From NCBI GenBank assembly GCA_052388455.1, contig JBQTIA010000042.1:1-17478 (forward strand): a stretch of DNA of 17,478 nucleotides. Reading direction: 5' to 3'. Position 1 is the stretch's first letter. Each line of letters starts with the position of its first letter. A program made the translations under genes and the position numbers. Shown in pieces: positions 6,458 to 14,081 of the stretch. Under the pieces are notes generated by a model. The model was not told the DNA's origin, did not search any database, and saw nothing but the letters and a program-made list of their open reading frames with translations. The stretch is from CAZSNH01 sp052388455. Lineage in GTDB: Bacteria; Pseudomonadota; Alphaproteobacteria; Rhizobiales; Hyphomicrobiaceae.

Positions 6458-7174
6458 GATGACACTCCTGTTGAACAGGCGACGCAGGCTCAGATCCGAT
6501 TGGAATGCCTCGTGCGTCTCAGGGGGTGCTCCCTCGGGGGCTGCCCCGGCCGATGTCCCTCCCAGGGCTCGGCCAACCGCCAGGCGGCGGAACTGATGTT
6601 CTCGTGACGAGGCTCGCCGGGTGGCGAAAGGGACCTTTGCGAAACACCAGATCAGTTCTGACGTCGCGCTTGGGGTGGGGATCGCAGATGGACCCCCTTC
6701 TGGTGAACGGGAACGAACCAGCCACCGGACGGGCCGTCAACCGCGGCAATGGGTCGCCCATCGCAGTCACAATTCGCAACCGGCTGAAATCCAGAGGGTT
6801 TTCAATTTCACGCCCGAGCATTTGCGCGACGGCTGGTCGCAGACAGTCCGTCTGAAGCGCAGTTTTCAGCCCGTTGGAAATATGGCCAAAAACGGACCTC
6901 GAGATGACGGCTCTCGCACCATTGCGGTGAGCGTGTCCGCTGGCGAGTGCCTCGCCGATTGAACACGGTGCCGATGCGGTGCTAGTGGTTCATGGGGCTC
7001 TAACGGCCGCCCCGACAGGCGAAAGCCCAAGCGCCGACACGGGAGTGTCGTGGCAAAAGCGCATAGGGCCGTCTCCTTGGATCGACTGGCCCGCATCAGC
7101 GTCGCAGACGATGGCATGTCGTTCGCACGCGCCACGGCAGGCCCGCTCGTGTTTCGTCGTCGGGGAGGGATGTC
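6458..7174. other. 717-base non-coding region between divergent rlpA and chrA
   Basis: I see no convincing gene here. The open frames have no family resemblance and no ribosome sites. The last 230 bases before chrA are rich in short stems: GGCGAG/CTCGCC (6942-6956, 3-nt loop), GGC-GAAA-GCC (7018-7027, GNRA-type loop) and CGACAC/GTGTCG with a GGGA loop (7035-7050). This could be a structured chrA leader or a small RNA, but it matches no riboswitch class I know. The remainder presumably carries the divergent promoters. None stands out. Confidence 0.4.
7035..7050 (+). other. Short hairpin in the chrA upstream region
   Basis: A perfect 6-bp stem CGACAC/GTGTCG with a 4-nt loop lies 124 nt before the chrA ATG and 7 nt after a GGC-GAAA-GCC mini-hairpin. 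No T-run follows, so it is not a typical terminator. It may be part of a leader RNA structure. Confidence 0.3.
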
Positions 7175-8491
7175 ATGAACTCTGTCGCAGGCGAGCCGGC
7201 GCCGGCCGCGCCGACGTTCCGGGAAGCGCTTGGCACGTGGGGGCGGATCGGCTGCCTGTCCTTCGGCGGGCCGGCCGGCCAGATCGCCATGATGCACAAA
7301 ATTCTCGTCGACGAGAAAAAGTGGCTCGACGAAAAAACCTATCTGACGGCGCTCAACTTCTGCATGCTGCTGCCCGGCCCCGAGGCCATGCAGCTCGCGA
7401 CCTACGCGGGCTGGCGGCTGCACGGCACCCTCGGTGGGCTGGCGGCGGGGCTGCTGTTCGTGCTGCCCGGTGCGGCGCTGATGCTGGCGCTGGCCATCTT
7501 CTACGCCATGTACGGCAACGTGCCGGTCGCCGAGGCACTGTTCGTCGGCATCAAGGCCGCCGTGCTGGCGATCGTCGTAGAGGCGCTGCTCAGGGTGGCG
7601 CGGCGGGCACTGAAATCCGACACGGATTGGCTGATCGCGGCGGCGGCGTTCATGGCGATCTTCTTCTTCGGCGTGCCGTTCCCGGTCATCGTGATCGCCG
7701 CGGCGCTGACCGGGTATCTGCGCGGAGCCGGCGCAACGACGACCGCCGCCGCTCCGTCAGCGATGTCGACGCCTGTGCCGTTCTCGCAAACCCTGCGCAC
7801 CGTCCTCCTCTGGCTGGCGATCTGGATCGTGCCGCTGGCGGCGATCGTGCTGGCATTCGGCCCGACGCATGTGCTGTCGCAACTCGCCTGGTTCTTCTCC
7901 AAGCTCGCGGTCGTCACCTTCGGCGGCGCCTACGCCGTGCTCGCCTACATGGCGCAGGACGTGGTTCAGACGCACGGCTGGCTGGCGCCCGGCGAAATGC
8001 TCGACGCGCTGGGCCTCGCCGAGACGACACCCGGTCCGCTGATCCTGGTTACCGAATTCGTCGGTACGCTCGCCGCATGGCGCCACGGCGGCGGGACACC
8101 GCTGGCCATGGGCCTTCTCGGCGCCTTGGTGACCCTGTGGGCGACATTCGCGCCATGCTTCCTGTGGATCTTCGCCGGCGCGCCCTACATCGAGCGGCTC
8201 AACGCCAACCCGAAGCTGAAAGCGGCGCTCGCCGCCGTCACTGCGGCCGTCGTCGGCGTGATCCTCAACTTGACGGTCTGGTTCGCGCTGCACGTGCTGT
8301 TCGGCAAGGTGAGCGATACGGCCTGGGGTCCGCTGCGCCTGCATCTCCCCGACCTCGCGACCCTGCAGCCCGTGGCCGTCGTCCTTTCGGCGCTGGCGTT
8401 CGTGCTGCTGTTCGCCCTGCACCGGGGCATCGTGACGACGCTCGCGATCTGCGGCGCGCTGGCGGTCGGCTGGCATTATCTGGCGGTTTGA
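7175..8491 (+). CDS. chrA: Chromate efflux transporter, CHR family (two-domain form)
   Basis: A 438-aa polytopic inner-membrane protein. It is the long, duplicated form of the CHR family, with two homologous chromate-transport domains. The first half carries LSFGGPAGQIAMM (about 28-40) and LLPGPEAMQLATYAGW. The second repeats the pattern as VTFGGAYAVLAYMAQDVV and ETTPGPLILVTEFVG. About a dozen hydrophobic helices are visible. ChrA proteins expel chromate using the proton-motive force. Actual substrate specificity here is inferred. GGAGGG 5 nt before the ATG sets the start. No chrB or other chromate gene is adjacent. The stop lies 16 nt from the end of the convergent VOC gene. Confidence 0.92.
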   Translation: MNSVAGEPAPAAPTFREALGTWGRIGCLSFGGPAGQIAMMHKILVDEKKWLDEKTYLTALNFCMLLPGPEAMQLATYAGWRLHGTLGGLAAGLLFVLPGAALMLALAIFYAMYGNVPVAEALFVGIKAAVLAIVVEALLRVARRALKSDTDWLIAAAAFMAIFFFGVPFPVIVIAAALTGYLRGAGATTTAAAPSAMSTPVPFSQTLRTVLLWLAIWIVPLAAIVLAFGPTHVLSQLAWFFSKLAVVTFGGAYAVLAYMAQDVVQTHGWLAPGEMLDALGLAETTPGPLILVTEFVGTLAAWRHGGGTPLAMGLLGALVTLWATFAPCFLWIFAGAPYIERLNANPKLKAALAAVTAAVVGVILNLTVWFALHVLFGKVSDTAWGPLRLHLPDLATLQPVAVVLSALAFVLLFALHRGIVTTLAICGALAVGWHYLAV

Positions 8492-8507
8492 CGGTGGCTA
8501 GCGCGGA

Positions 8508-8987
8508 TCACCCCTTGTACGCCGCCTCGAGAGCGGCGAGGTCGAGTTTGACCATGCCCATCATGGCGGAGGCGGCCCGGGCGGCCTTGGCGCGGTCGGG
8601 ATCGCCGATCATCTCGCCCAATCGGCGCGGCGCAACCTGCCAGGAGACGCCGTAGCGATCCTGCAGCCAGCCGCACTGGACCGGCTTGCCGCCGCCGCTC
8701 GTCAGTCCGCTCCACAGCGCGTCGATCTCGGCCTGCGTGTCGCAGAGAAGCATGAGCGAAATGGCGTCGTTGAAAGGATGGTGCGGGCCGGCGCTGATCG
8801 CCATCACCGGTGCCCCCGCGAGCGTGAACTCGACGACGGCCACCGAGCCGGGCGGACCCGACGGTGTCTCGATCGGCAGCACCGTCACGCGGTCGAAGGA
8901 GGATCGCGGGATGACGGACACGTAGAACCGCGCGGCCTCCTCAGCGTCCTTCGTGTACCAGAGGTGGGGTGCAAAGCTGATGGCCAT
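8508..8987 (-). CDS. VOC-superfamily (PhnB/glyoxalase-like) protein
   Basis: A 159-aa cytosolic protein of the vicinal-oxygen-chelate superfamily, the group often labelled PhnB-like or 3-demethylubiquinone-9 methyltransferase domain. It begins FAPHLWYTKDAEEAARFY (the typical first beta-alpha-beta), then VEFTLAGAPVMAISAGP, HPFNDAISLMLLCDTQAEID and CGWLQDRYGVSWQVAP. Members have a paired beta-alpha-beta-beta-beta fold, and their reactions are mostly unknown. GGAGGA 8 nt before the ATG supports this start. The gene converges with chrA and diverges from the GIY-YIG gene. A perfect inverted repeat begins 27 nt upstream of its ATG. No substrate can be inferred. Confidence 0.88.
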   Translation of the reverse strand: MAISFAPHLWYTKDAEEAARFYVSVIPRSSFDRVTVLPIETPSGPPGSVAVVEFTLAGAPVMAISAGPHHPFNDAISLMLLCDTQAEIDALWSGLTSGGGKPVQCGWLQDRYGVSWQVAPRRLGEMIGDPDRAKAARAASAMMGMVKLDLAALEAAYKG

Positions 8988-9013
8988 GGCAAAAGTCCTC
9001 CGAATCCGGGATC

Positions 9014-9066
9014 ATACCGGCGCGCCGAAATGTCGGCTCATGGTTATACGGTTGGCGCGCCGGTAT
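9014..9066. repeat. Perfect 13-bp inverted repeat upstream of the VOC gene
   Basis: Arms ATACCGGCGCGCC (9014-9026) and GGCGCGCCGGTAT (9054-9066) match exactly and flank 27 nt. Each arm contains the 8-bp palindrome GGCGCGCC. It lies 27 nt before the VOC start and about 150 nt before the GIY-YIG gene, in the shared promoter space. It could be a paired operator or a strong RNA/DNA hairpin. It has no T-run and sits 5' of both genes, so a terminator role is unlikely. Confidence 0.75.
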
Positions 9067-9147
9067 TCGCTTTTCATGGCGCGCGGCCGCCCCGCCAGCC
9101 CCGCGCGACGGTATCACTCGCGGTCACCTTACCAAAGTCGCGCGCGG

Positions 9148-9180
9148 CGTCCCGGGTTTCAACTCGCGTCCTTCGGGACG
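9148..9180 (+). other. UUCG hairpin with a competing stem before the GIY-YIG gene
   Basis: CGTCC-TTCG-GGACG (9167-9180) forms a stable 5-bp UUCG tetraloop hairpin ending 38 nt before the ATG at 9219. The right arm can instead pair with CGTCCCG at 9148-9154 (7 bp with CGGGACG, 9174-9180), so two mutually exclusive stems are possible. No function is known. Confidence 0.3.
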
Positions 9181-9218
9181 TCGCACGCCTCCAGTCGGAT
9201 CGACGAGAACTGAACTCG

Positions 9219-9494
9219 ATGGGCTTCTGGCTCTACATCGTCGAATGCGCGGACGGAACGCTCTACACGGGTATCGCGACCGACGTGCCGCGGCGCCTCG
9301 CACAGCATAACGGCGTGAAGCCGAAAGGTGCCCGCTATACCTCGGCGCGCCGTCCGGTCACTCTCGTGTTTGAAGCGTCGTTCGCCACGCGCTCCGCAGC
9401 GTCGAAGGAAGAGGCGCGCATCAAGCGGCTGTCGCGATCCGAAAAGCAGCATTTCATCATGGTCTCCGGCCGCGGGCGGGCCGAAGGCTCATGA
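9219..9494 (+). CDS. GIY-YIG nuclease-domain protein (UPF0213/YhbQ-like)
   Basis: A 91-aa single-domain protein of the GIY-YIG superfamily. It has YIVEC (6-10) and YTGIA (16-20) as the paired tyrosine motifs, RRLAQHN (25-31) with the conserved arginine, ARYTSARRP (38-46), and KEEARIKRL (63-71) with the metal-binding glutamate. YhbQ-type members are small stand-alone nuclease domains, some reported to act on DNA. The true target here is unknown. The frame is open upstream, but the ATG before GFWLYIVEC gives the standard length. The ribosome site is weak. Its stop overlaps the next start as ATGA, so the two genes are probably co-translated. Confidence 0.88.
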   Translation: MGFWLYIVECADGTLYTGIATDVPRRLAQHNGVKPKGARYTSARRPVTLVFEASFATRSAASKEEARIKRLSRSEKQHFIMVSGRGRAEGS

Positions 9495-10678
9495 CGGAGC
9501 CGGTTGAAACCTTCGATGCGGTGATCCTCGGCGCCGGGGCGGCGGGGCTGATGTGCGCGCTCACCGCCGGTCAGCGTGGCCGCAAGGTGCTGCTGTTCGA
9601 GCATACGGACAAGCCCGGCGCCAAGATTCTGATTTCCGGCGGAGGGCGCTGCAATTTCACCAATCTCGGCACTGTGCCGGAGCGCTTCCTGTCGGACAAC
9701 CCTCGGTTCTGCATCTCGGCTCTGAGCCGCTACACGCCATCGGATTTCATCGCGCTGGTGCGGCGGCACGGGATCGCGTTTCACGAGAAGACGCTCGGCC
9801 AGTTGTTCTGCGATGGGTCGGCACGGGCGATCGTCGCCATGCTGGTCGCCGAATGCCGGGCGGGCGGAGTCGATCTGCGCTTAGGCCAGTCAATCAGCGG
9901 CGTGACGCGAACCGATCAATTCCATGTCGAAACGCAAGCGGGTATCGTCTCGGCGCCCTCGCTCGTGCTGGCGACGGGCGGGCTATCCATTCCCAAGATG
10001 GGTGCCACGGGCTTCAGCTACGACCTTGCCCGCCGTTTCGGCCTGCGCGTCACTGCAACCCGCCCCGGACTGGTGGGGCTGAAAGCCGTTGCTGACGCTG
10101 TCGTCTTCGATGCGGGGCTTGCCGGCGTGTCGATCGATGCCGTCGCCACGTTCGAGAAGTACCGCTTCCGCGAGAGCCTGCTGTTCACACACCGCGGACT
10201 CTCCGGCCCGGCGATCCTGCAGATTTCGTCCTACTGGCGACCGGGCGGAACGATCGTGCTCGATCTGCTTCCGGAGCGCGCGGCTGCCGCCCATTTCGCC
10301 GAGCGTCGTCGATCGCGTCCCAAGGCGGCGGCGCACACCGTGCTCGCCGAGATCATGCCGGCCCGGCTGGCACAGGCGTTGACGGCGGCTCACCTGCCGC
10401 AAGGCGAGTTGGGGCAAATGCCGGGCAAGGCGCTCTCCGACTTTGCCGCCCGGCTGAACGGCTGGCCGTACCGCCCCGAAGGCACGGAAGGCTATGCCAA
10501 GGCCGAGGTGACGGTCGGCGGCATCGACACCCGCGATCTGTCGTCCAAGACCTTGCAGGCGCGCGCCGTGCCAGGCCTCTACTGCATCGGCGAGGCCGTC
10601 GACGTGACCGGCTGGCTCGGCGGCTATAACTTCCAGTGGGCCTGGGCCAGCGGCTGGTCGGCGGGGCAGGCGGTTTGA
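9491..10678 (+). CDS. NAD(P)/FAD-dependent oxidoreductase, HI0933/YhiN (BaiN-like) family
   Basis: A 395-aa flavoprotein. The N-terminal Rossmann motif is VILGAGAAGLMCALTAG (about 11-27), followed by VLLFEHTDKPGAKILISGGG and RCNFTN, the hallmark of the HI0933 family. LATGGLSIPKMGATG binds the second dinucleotide region. The C-terminus GLYCIGEAVDVTGWLGGYNF closes the FAD site. Length is normal (390-415). Annotated relatives include BaiN, proposed in bile-acid dehydroxylation, and proteins called aminoacetone oxidase. The reaction of most members is unknown. It overlaps the GIY-YIG gene by ATGA and ends 45 nt from the convergent TRAP permease gene. Confidence 0.92.
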   Translation: MTEPVETFDAVILGAGAAGLMCALTAGQRGRKVLLFEHTDKPGAKILISGGGRCNFTNLGTVPERFLSDNPRFCISALSRYTPSDFIALVRRHGIAFHEKTLGQLFCDGSARAIVAMLVAECRAGGVDLRLGQSISGVTRTDQFHVETQAGIVSAPSLVLATGGLSIPKMGATGFSYDLARRFGLRVTATRPGLVGLKAVADAVVFDAGLAGVSIDAVATFEKYRFRESLLFTHRGLSGPAILQISSYWRPGGTIVLDLLPERAAAAHFAERRRSRPKAAAHTVLAEIMPARLAQALTAAHLPQGELGQMPGKALSDFAARLNGWPYRPEGTEGYAKAEVTVGGIDTRDLSSKTLQARAVPGLYCIGEAVDVTGWLGGYNFQWAWASGWSAGQAV

Positions 10679-10723
10679 GGGAAGCGGGCTTCGGTTCTCC
10701 GTAAAGCCGCGGCGCAGCCGCTC

Positions 10724-12625
10724 TCAAAACCGCGGCAGTTCCCGCATGTCGAGGGTCGGGGCGCCGGGGCCGGTGATGACGGGGGCAGGCGTGCCAGGAA
10801 TTGCCGGCGGGCCCGGCGGCAGGGCAAAGCGTCCGTCGCTATTCAGACCGGACTGGCCCGCCTGGCCGGAGGGAGTGGTAACGCCCGGTACGCCAGCCGT
10901 CACGTCCGGCCGCACGATGGAGTGCATCACCAGCCACGGCGCGGCGAGCACGAAAGCCACCATCAAGAGCTGAATGCCGACATACGGCACCGCGCCCCAG
11001 TAGATCTGCGCGGTCGTCACCGGCTCCATCGTTCGACCAGTCACCTTGTCGGTGTAGCGCTCCTTCGGCGCCACCGAGCGCAGGTAGAACAGCGCGAAAC
11101 CGAACGGCGGGTGCATGAAACTCGTCTGCATGTTGACCGCGAGCAGAATTCCGAACCAGACCATGAACGGGGTCACGTCGGCCACCATCTCACGCGTCAC
11201 CCCGCTGTCGTCCGTCGTCGTGATGACGGCGAGGCCGAAGCCCTTCGCGATGGCGACCGACTCGGGCGCGTTGCGGAAGATGGCTTCGGCCGCAGGCTTC
11301 AGCAGTGGCACGAGGATGAACGCCAGCTCGAAGAAATCGAGGAAGAACGCCAGCAGGAACACCGCCACGTTGACCAGGATCAGGAAGCCGTACATGCCGC
11401 CGGGGAGTCCCGTCAGCAGATGCTCGACCCAGATGTGGCCGTTGACGCCGTAGAACGTCAGCGAAAAAATCCGTGCGCCGACCAGGATGAACAGCACGAA
11501 CGCCGACAGCTTGGCGGTCGCCTCGGCAGCGCTCCGCACGATGTCCATGTTGAAACGGCTCGGGTCGCCGTCGACGCGGCGCTTGATGGCGGCCAGGATC
11601 ATGGCGCCGACCGCTCCCATGGCGCCGCCCTCGGTCGGGGCGGCGACGCCGATCAGGATGGTGCCGAGCACGAGGAAGATGAGCAGCAGCGGCGGCACCA
11701 TGACGAAGGTGACGCGCTCGGCGAGCGGGGACAGGAAGCCTGTACCCTGCCAGAGGACCCACGCACGGTTGACGAGCGCGACGACGAGCGCGAAGGCGAT
11801 CGAGCCCGCCATGGCGACGACGGCGAAGTCGATGCTTTGATATTGGGTCTGGCGGGCGAGTGCGGTGCCGACCACCGCCGAGGCCGCCGCGACGGCGATG
11901 AGGGACGTTGTGCCGCGAGAGCCGTCCGGCTTCTTGAAGCGGATGTCGGCGGCCGGCAATCCCGGCGCGGAATTGGGCCAGATCATCGAGGTGATGAACA
12001 CGTAAATCGCATAGCAGCCGGCGAGCATCAGCCCGGGCAGCAGCGCTCCTTTGTACATGTCGTCGACCGAGCGGCCGAGCTGGTCGGCGAGTACGATGAG
12101 CACGAGGCTCGGCGGGATGATCTGAGCCAGCGTGCCGGCGGCGGCGATGGTGCCGGAGGCGAGCTGGCGATCATAGCCGTAGCGAAGCATGATGGGGAGC
12201 GAAATGAGGCCCATCGAGATCACAGAGGCGGCCACCACGCCGGTGGTGGCCGCCAGCAGCGCGCCGACGCAGATGACGGCGTAGGCGAGTCCCCCCCCAA
12301 TCGTGCCGAAGAGCTGGCCGACCGTGTCGAGCAGGTCCTCCGCCATGCCGGACCGTTCGAGGATCAGGCCCATGAAGGTGAAGAACGGGATGGCCAGCAG
12401 CGTATCGTTCTTCATCACCTCGTAGATGCGCAGCGGCATCGACTGCAGCAGTGGCCAGGAGAGCGTGATGATGCCGTCCGAATGGGGTGCCAGCTCGACG
12501 CCGATAACGAAGAAGATCAGCCCCACGGCGCCGAGCGAGAACGCGACGGGGTAGCCCATCAGCAGCACGACGACGAGCGCCAGGAACATGATCGGCGCCA
12601 AATTCTCGGCGATGAAGGCCATCAT
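10724..12625 (-). CDS. TRAP transporter large permease (DctM family), extended form
   Basis: A 633-aa inner-membrane permease of the tripartite ATP-independent periplasmic transporter family, which drives solute uptake with a sodium or proton gradient. DctM signatures: LLMGYPVAFSLG (21-32), LLAIPFFTFMGLILERSGMA, GTLAQIIPPSLVLIVLAD (164-181), VAAPTEGGAMGAVGA and MQTSFMHPPFGFALFYLRSVAP. Ordinary DctM proteins are about 425-440 aa. Here an extra segment at roughly 232-302 adds hydrophobic stretches, and a Pro/Gly-rich tail of about 60 residues ends the protein. The ATG pair (MMAFIAEN) is the natural start, with AAGGCG 7 nt upstream. The longer open frame is low-complexity. No dctQ or dctP gene is adjacent, so the substrate cannot be guessed. 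Confidence 0.9.
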   Translation of the reverse strand: MMAFIAENLAPIMFLALVVVLLMGYPVAFSLGAVGLIFFVIGVELAPHSDGIITLSWPLLQSMPLRIYEVMKNDTLLAIPFFTFMGLILERSGMAEDLLDTVGQLFGTIGGGLAYAVICVGALLAATTGVVAASVISMGLISLPIMLRYGYDRQLASGTIAAAGTLAQIIPPSLVLIVLADQLGRSVDDMYKGALLPGLMLAGCYAIYVFITSMIWPNSAPGLPAADIRFKKPDGSRGTTSLIAVAAASAVVGTALARQTQYQSIDFAVVAMAGSIAFALVVALVNRAWVLWQGTGFLSPLAERVTFVMVPPLLLIFLVLGTILIGVAAPTEGGAMGAVGAMILAAIKRRVDGDPSRFNMDIVRSAAEATAKLSAFVLFILVGARIFSLTFYGVNGHIWVEHLLTGLPGGMYGFLILVNVAVFLLAFFLDFFELAFILVPLLKPAAEAIFRNAPESVAIAKGFGLAVITTTDDSGVTREMVADVTPFMVWFGILLAVNMQTSFMHPPFGFALFYLRSVAPKERYTDKVTGRTMEPVTTAQIYWGAVPYVGIQLLMVAFVLAAPWLVMHSIVRPDVTAGVPGVTTPSGQAGQSGLNSDGRFALPPGPPAIPGTPAPVITGPGAPTLDMRELPRF

Positions 12626-13111
12626 CGGCGGGCGCCTTCGAAACGGCTGGCTTGCGTGTACGGAGCGGAGAGGGTCGCGCTCGCTGGTCGGCAGCCGGCA
12701 GCGCGCGCATCGGGGCATCCCATCCGACGGTCTTTCCGATCTGCCATATCTGCCACCCCCGCCGTCCGCTGCTCGAACGCCCGCCGATGCGAAGCGTCGA
12801 GCGGAACTTTGCCTTTCCAACGCCACGCCGTCGAGCCGGTCAAGTGTGGGCGTGGGGGCGGGCGGCATAAAGCGCCGGCCGGGCGGGTCGGGAAGGCCCG
12901 CGGGCCACAGGCGGCGAGAGGAGCGAAAGCGCTTGCGGCGGCGCCACGCGCAGGGCGCGTTTGGCGACACGAGCGGTTGAATCGGACCGCGGAATGCCGC
13001 ATGAACCCGCCGGGAGCTATGATGGCCAGGGCTATCGGGGCTGACGCTTTACGGGGCATGCGGCGCCGGCCGGGATCGCCGGGGCGAACCGCGGAGTGGA
13101 GGGACAACGTC
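12626..13111. other. 486-base non-coding region between divergent TRAP permease and small membrane protein
   Basis: No supported gene here. Open frames on both strands are Arg/Pro-rich shadows. A 12-bp palindrome GGCCCGCGGGCC (12895-12906) is the only notable structure. No promoter matches well enough to call, and no dctQ-like membrane protein is hidden in either strand. Confidence 0.5.
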
Positions 13112-13411
13112 TTGGCTACGACTTTTTCGATCGCGGCCGTCGCCGGACCGCTGATGAGCTTTTCGGACCTTTTCAACGACCCCAAGGAGCTCGGCGCGGC
13201 GGTGCTGATCTTTGTCGTCGCGATGTTCATCGCCATCGCGGTGTCCCGCATGGTGCCCCGCGACAAGGGTCCGACGCTGTTCGGCACGCTGGCCGCCCTC
13301 GCTTTCGTCGGCGGGCTCGCCTATCTCGGCGTCGAGGCGGCCGGCTATGTGCTGTGGCTGGTGCTCGCCGGCGCCGTGCTGCTTGGCCTGTTCGCTCTGT
13401 TCGTCGGGTGA
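13112..13411 (+). CDS. Small membrane protein, unrecognised
   Basis: A 99-aa hydrophobic protein from a TTG that has a strong ribosome site (GGAGGG, 8 nt). An 85-aa form from the ATG at 13154 is possible but lacks one. From that ATG it reads MSFSDLFNDPKELG, then helix 1 (AAVLIFVVAMFIAIAVS), a charged turn RMVPRDKGP, helix 2 (TLFGTLAALAFVGGLAYLG) and helix 3 (GYVLWLVLAGAVLLGLFALF). It is a plausible three-helix inner-membrane protein with sensible codon use. I do not recognise the family. The next small membrane protein follows 82 nt later in the same direction. Confidence 0.6.
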   Translation: MATTFSIAAVAGPLMSFSDLFNDPKELGAAVLIFVVAMFIAIAVSRMVPRDKGPTLFGTLAALAFVGGLAYLGVEAAGYVLWLVLAGAVLLGLFALFVG

Positions 13412-13493
13412 TGCGCCGCGGGCGTTTGACCGCTAGACTGCGACGAGCTGCGCCGCCCGAGGACGGGCGGCAGGGGATAGAGGAGTGTCCTTC

Positions 13494-13724
13494 ATGACGC
13501 CGTTCGTTGCCGGCCTGTTGACTCTGGGGCTGCCGCTTGCGCTGCTCGGACTGCTGTTCCTCCGCCGGACCATGCCGGTGCTGGTGTTCTACTTCGTCGC
13601 CCTCGCCGTCGGCCTCGGCTACCTGACGACCACCGGCGCGGTCGAGGACATCGGCGCCATGGCCATCGATCGGGCCGGACTGGCCGAAGCCGCAAAATCA
13701 CCGGAGCCGGCGGTCGCCAATTGA
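13494..13724 (+). CDS. Small membrane protein, unrecognised
   Basis: A 76-aa protein. ATG at 13494 is preceded at 8 nt by GAGGAG. A GTG three codons earlier overlaps that site and is unlikely. Helix 1 is FVAGLLTLGLPLALLGLLFL, then RRT, helix 2 is MPVLVFYFVALAVGLGYL, followed by an Ala/Glu-rich soluble tail of about 28 residues. Two helices with a positive loop suggest an inner-membrane hairpin. The family is not recognised. It lies in a plus-strand series of small membrane genes leading to glyS. Confidence 0.6.
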   Translation: MTPFVAGLLTLGLPLALLGLLFLRRTMPVLVFYFVALAVGLGYLTTTGAVEDIGAMAIDRAGLAEAAKSPEPAVAN

Positions 13725-13849
13725 GCGGTGTCAATCGAGCGGCGGGCCGTTCGGGGCTTCGCTGGTCATTCGCGACCCGCCGAATTGCGCGACTTGCCCC
13801 TTATGCAACCGGGTTGAGTCTATGAAGGGCGTCGGGGGTTGTCGGCAGG

Positions 13850-13978
13850 ATGGTACCGGCTCGGGCCGGCGCATCGCCGGCTTCGCGACTGCCGCGCAGT
13901 CTGCTGCTCGGGGCGCTGTTCGCGGTCTCCCTGATTTTCCTCGACCGCAGTGAGACGTTCATCTATTTCCGGTTCTGA
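13850..13978 (+). CDS. Single-helix microprotein candidate upstream of glyS
   Basis: A 42-codon frame, MVPARAGASPASRLPRS followed by a hydrophobic helix (LLLGALFAVSLIFL) and an aromatic tail DRSETFIYFRF. A basic N-terminus, one transmembrane stretch and a defined amphipathic end make a coherent small membrane protein rather than random Arg/Pro-rich shadow sequence. The start is uncertain: ATG lies directly after GGCAGG with poor spacing, and an overlapping frame from 13822 (44 codons) looks like a shadow. It ends about 100 nt before glyS. I infer it is real from composition only. Confidence 0.5.
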   Translation: MVPARAGASPASRLPRSLLLGALFAVSLIFLDRSETFIYFRF

Positions 13979-14081
13979 TCGTCGCGTTACCCGTACTCAA
14001 TCGTTGCCGGGAGCTGCGCGCGGGGTTCGCCGGTCCTGATGCCGGGTGGCCCCGCCCGGTGCAGCGCCGCCGTGGGGTCCC

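Noticed and set aside
6519..6821. 100-aa minus-strand frame upstream of rlpA
   Set aside because: Low-complexity composition, no ribosome site and no recognisable domain.
6866..7423. 185-aa minus-strand frame overlapping the chrA start and upstream region
   Set aside because: No motif, Pro/Arg-rich, antisense to the true chrA N-terminus, and without a ribosome site.
10709..10721. GCGGC-GCA-GCCGC hairpin between the flavoprotein and TRAP permease genes as a terminator
   Set aside because: Only 5 bp, no T-run on either strand, and expected often at this GC content.
10922..13111. Upstream ~730 codons of an 829-aa plus-strand frame opposite the TRAP permease
   Set aside because: Extremely His/Arg/Glu/Asp-rich shadow of the permease. 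Only the last 99 codons (13112-13411) look like a protein.
14042..14059. CCGGG/CCCGG hairpin before glyS as a T-box-like control element
   Set aside because: Only a 5-bp stem, with no T-box motif. T-boxes are not expected in Proteobacteria.
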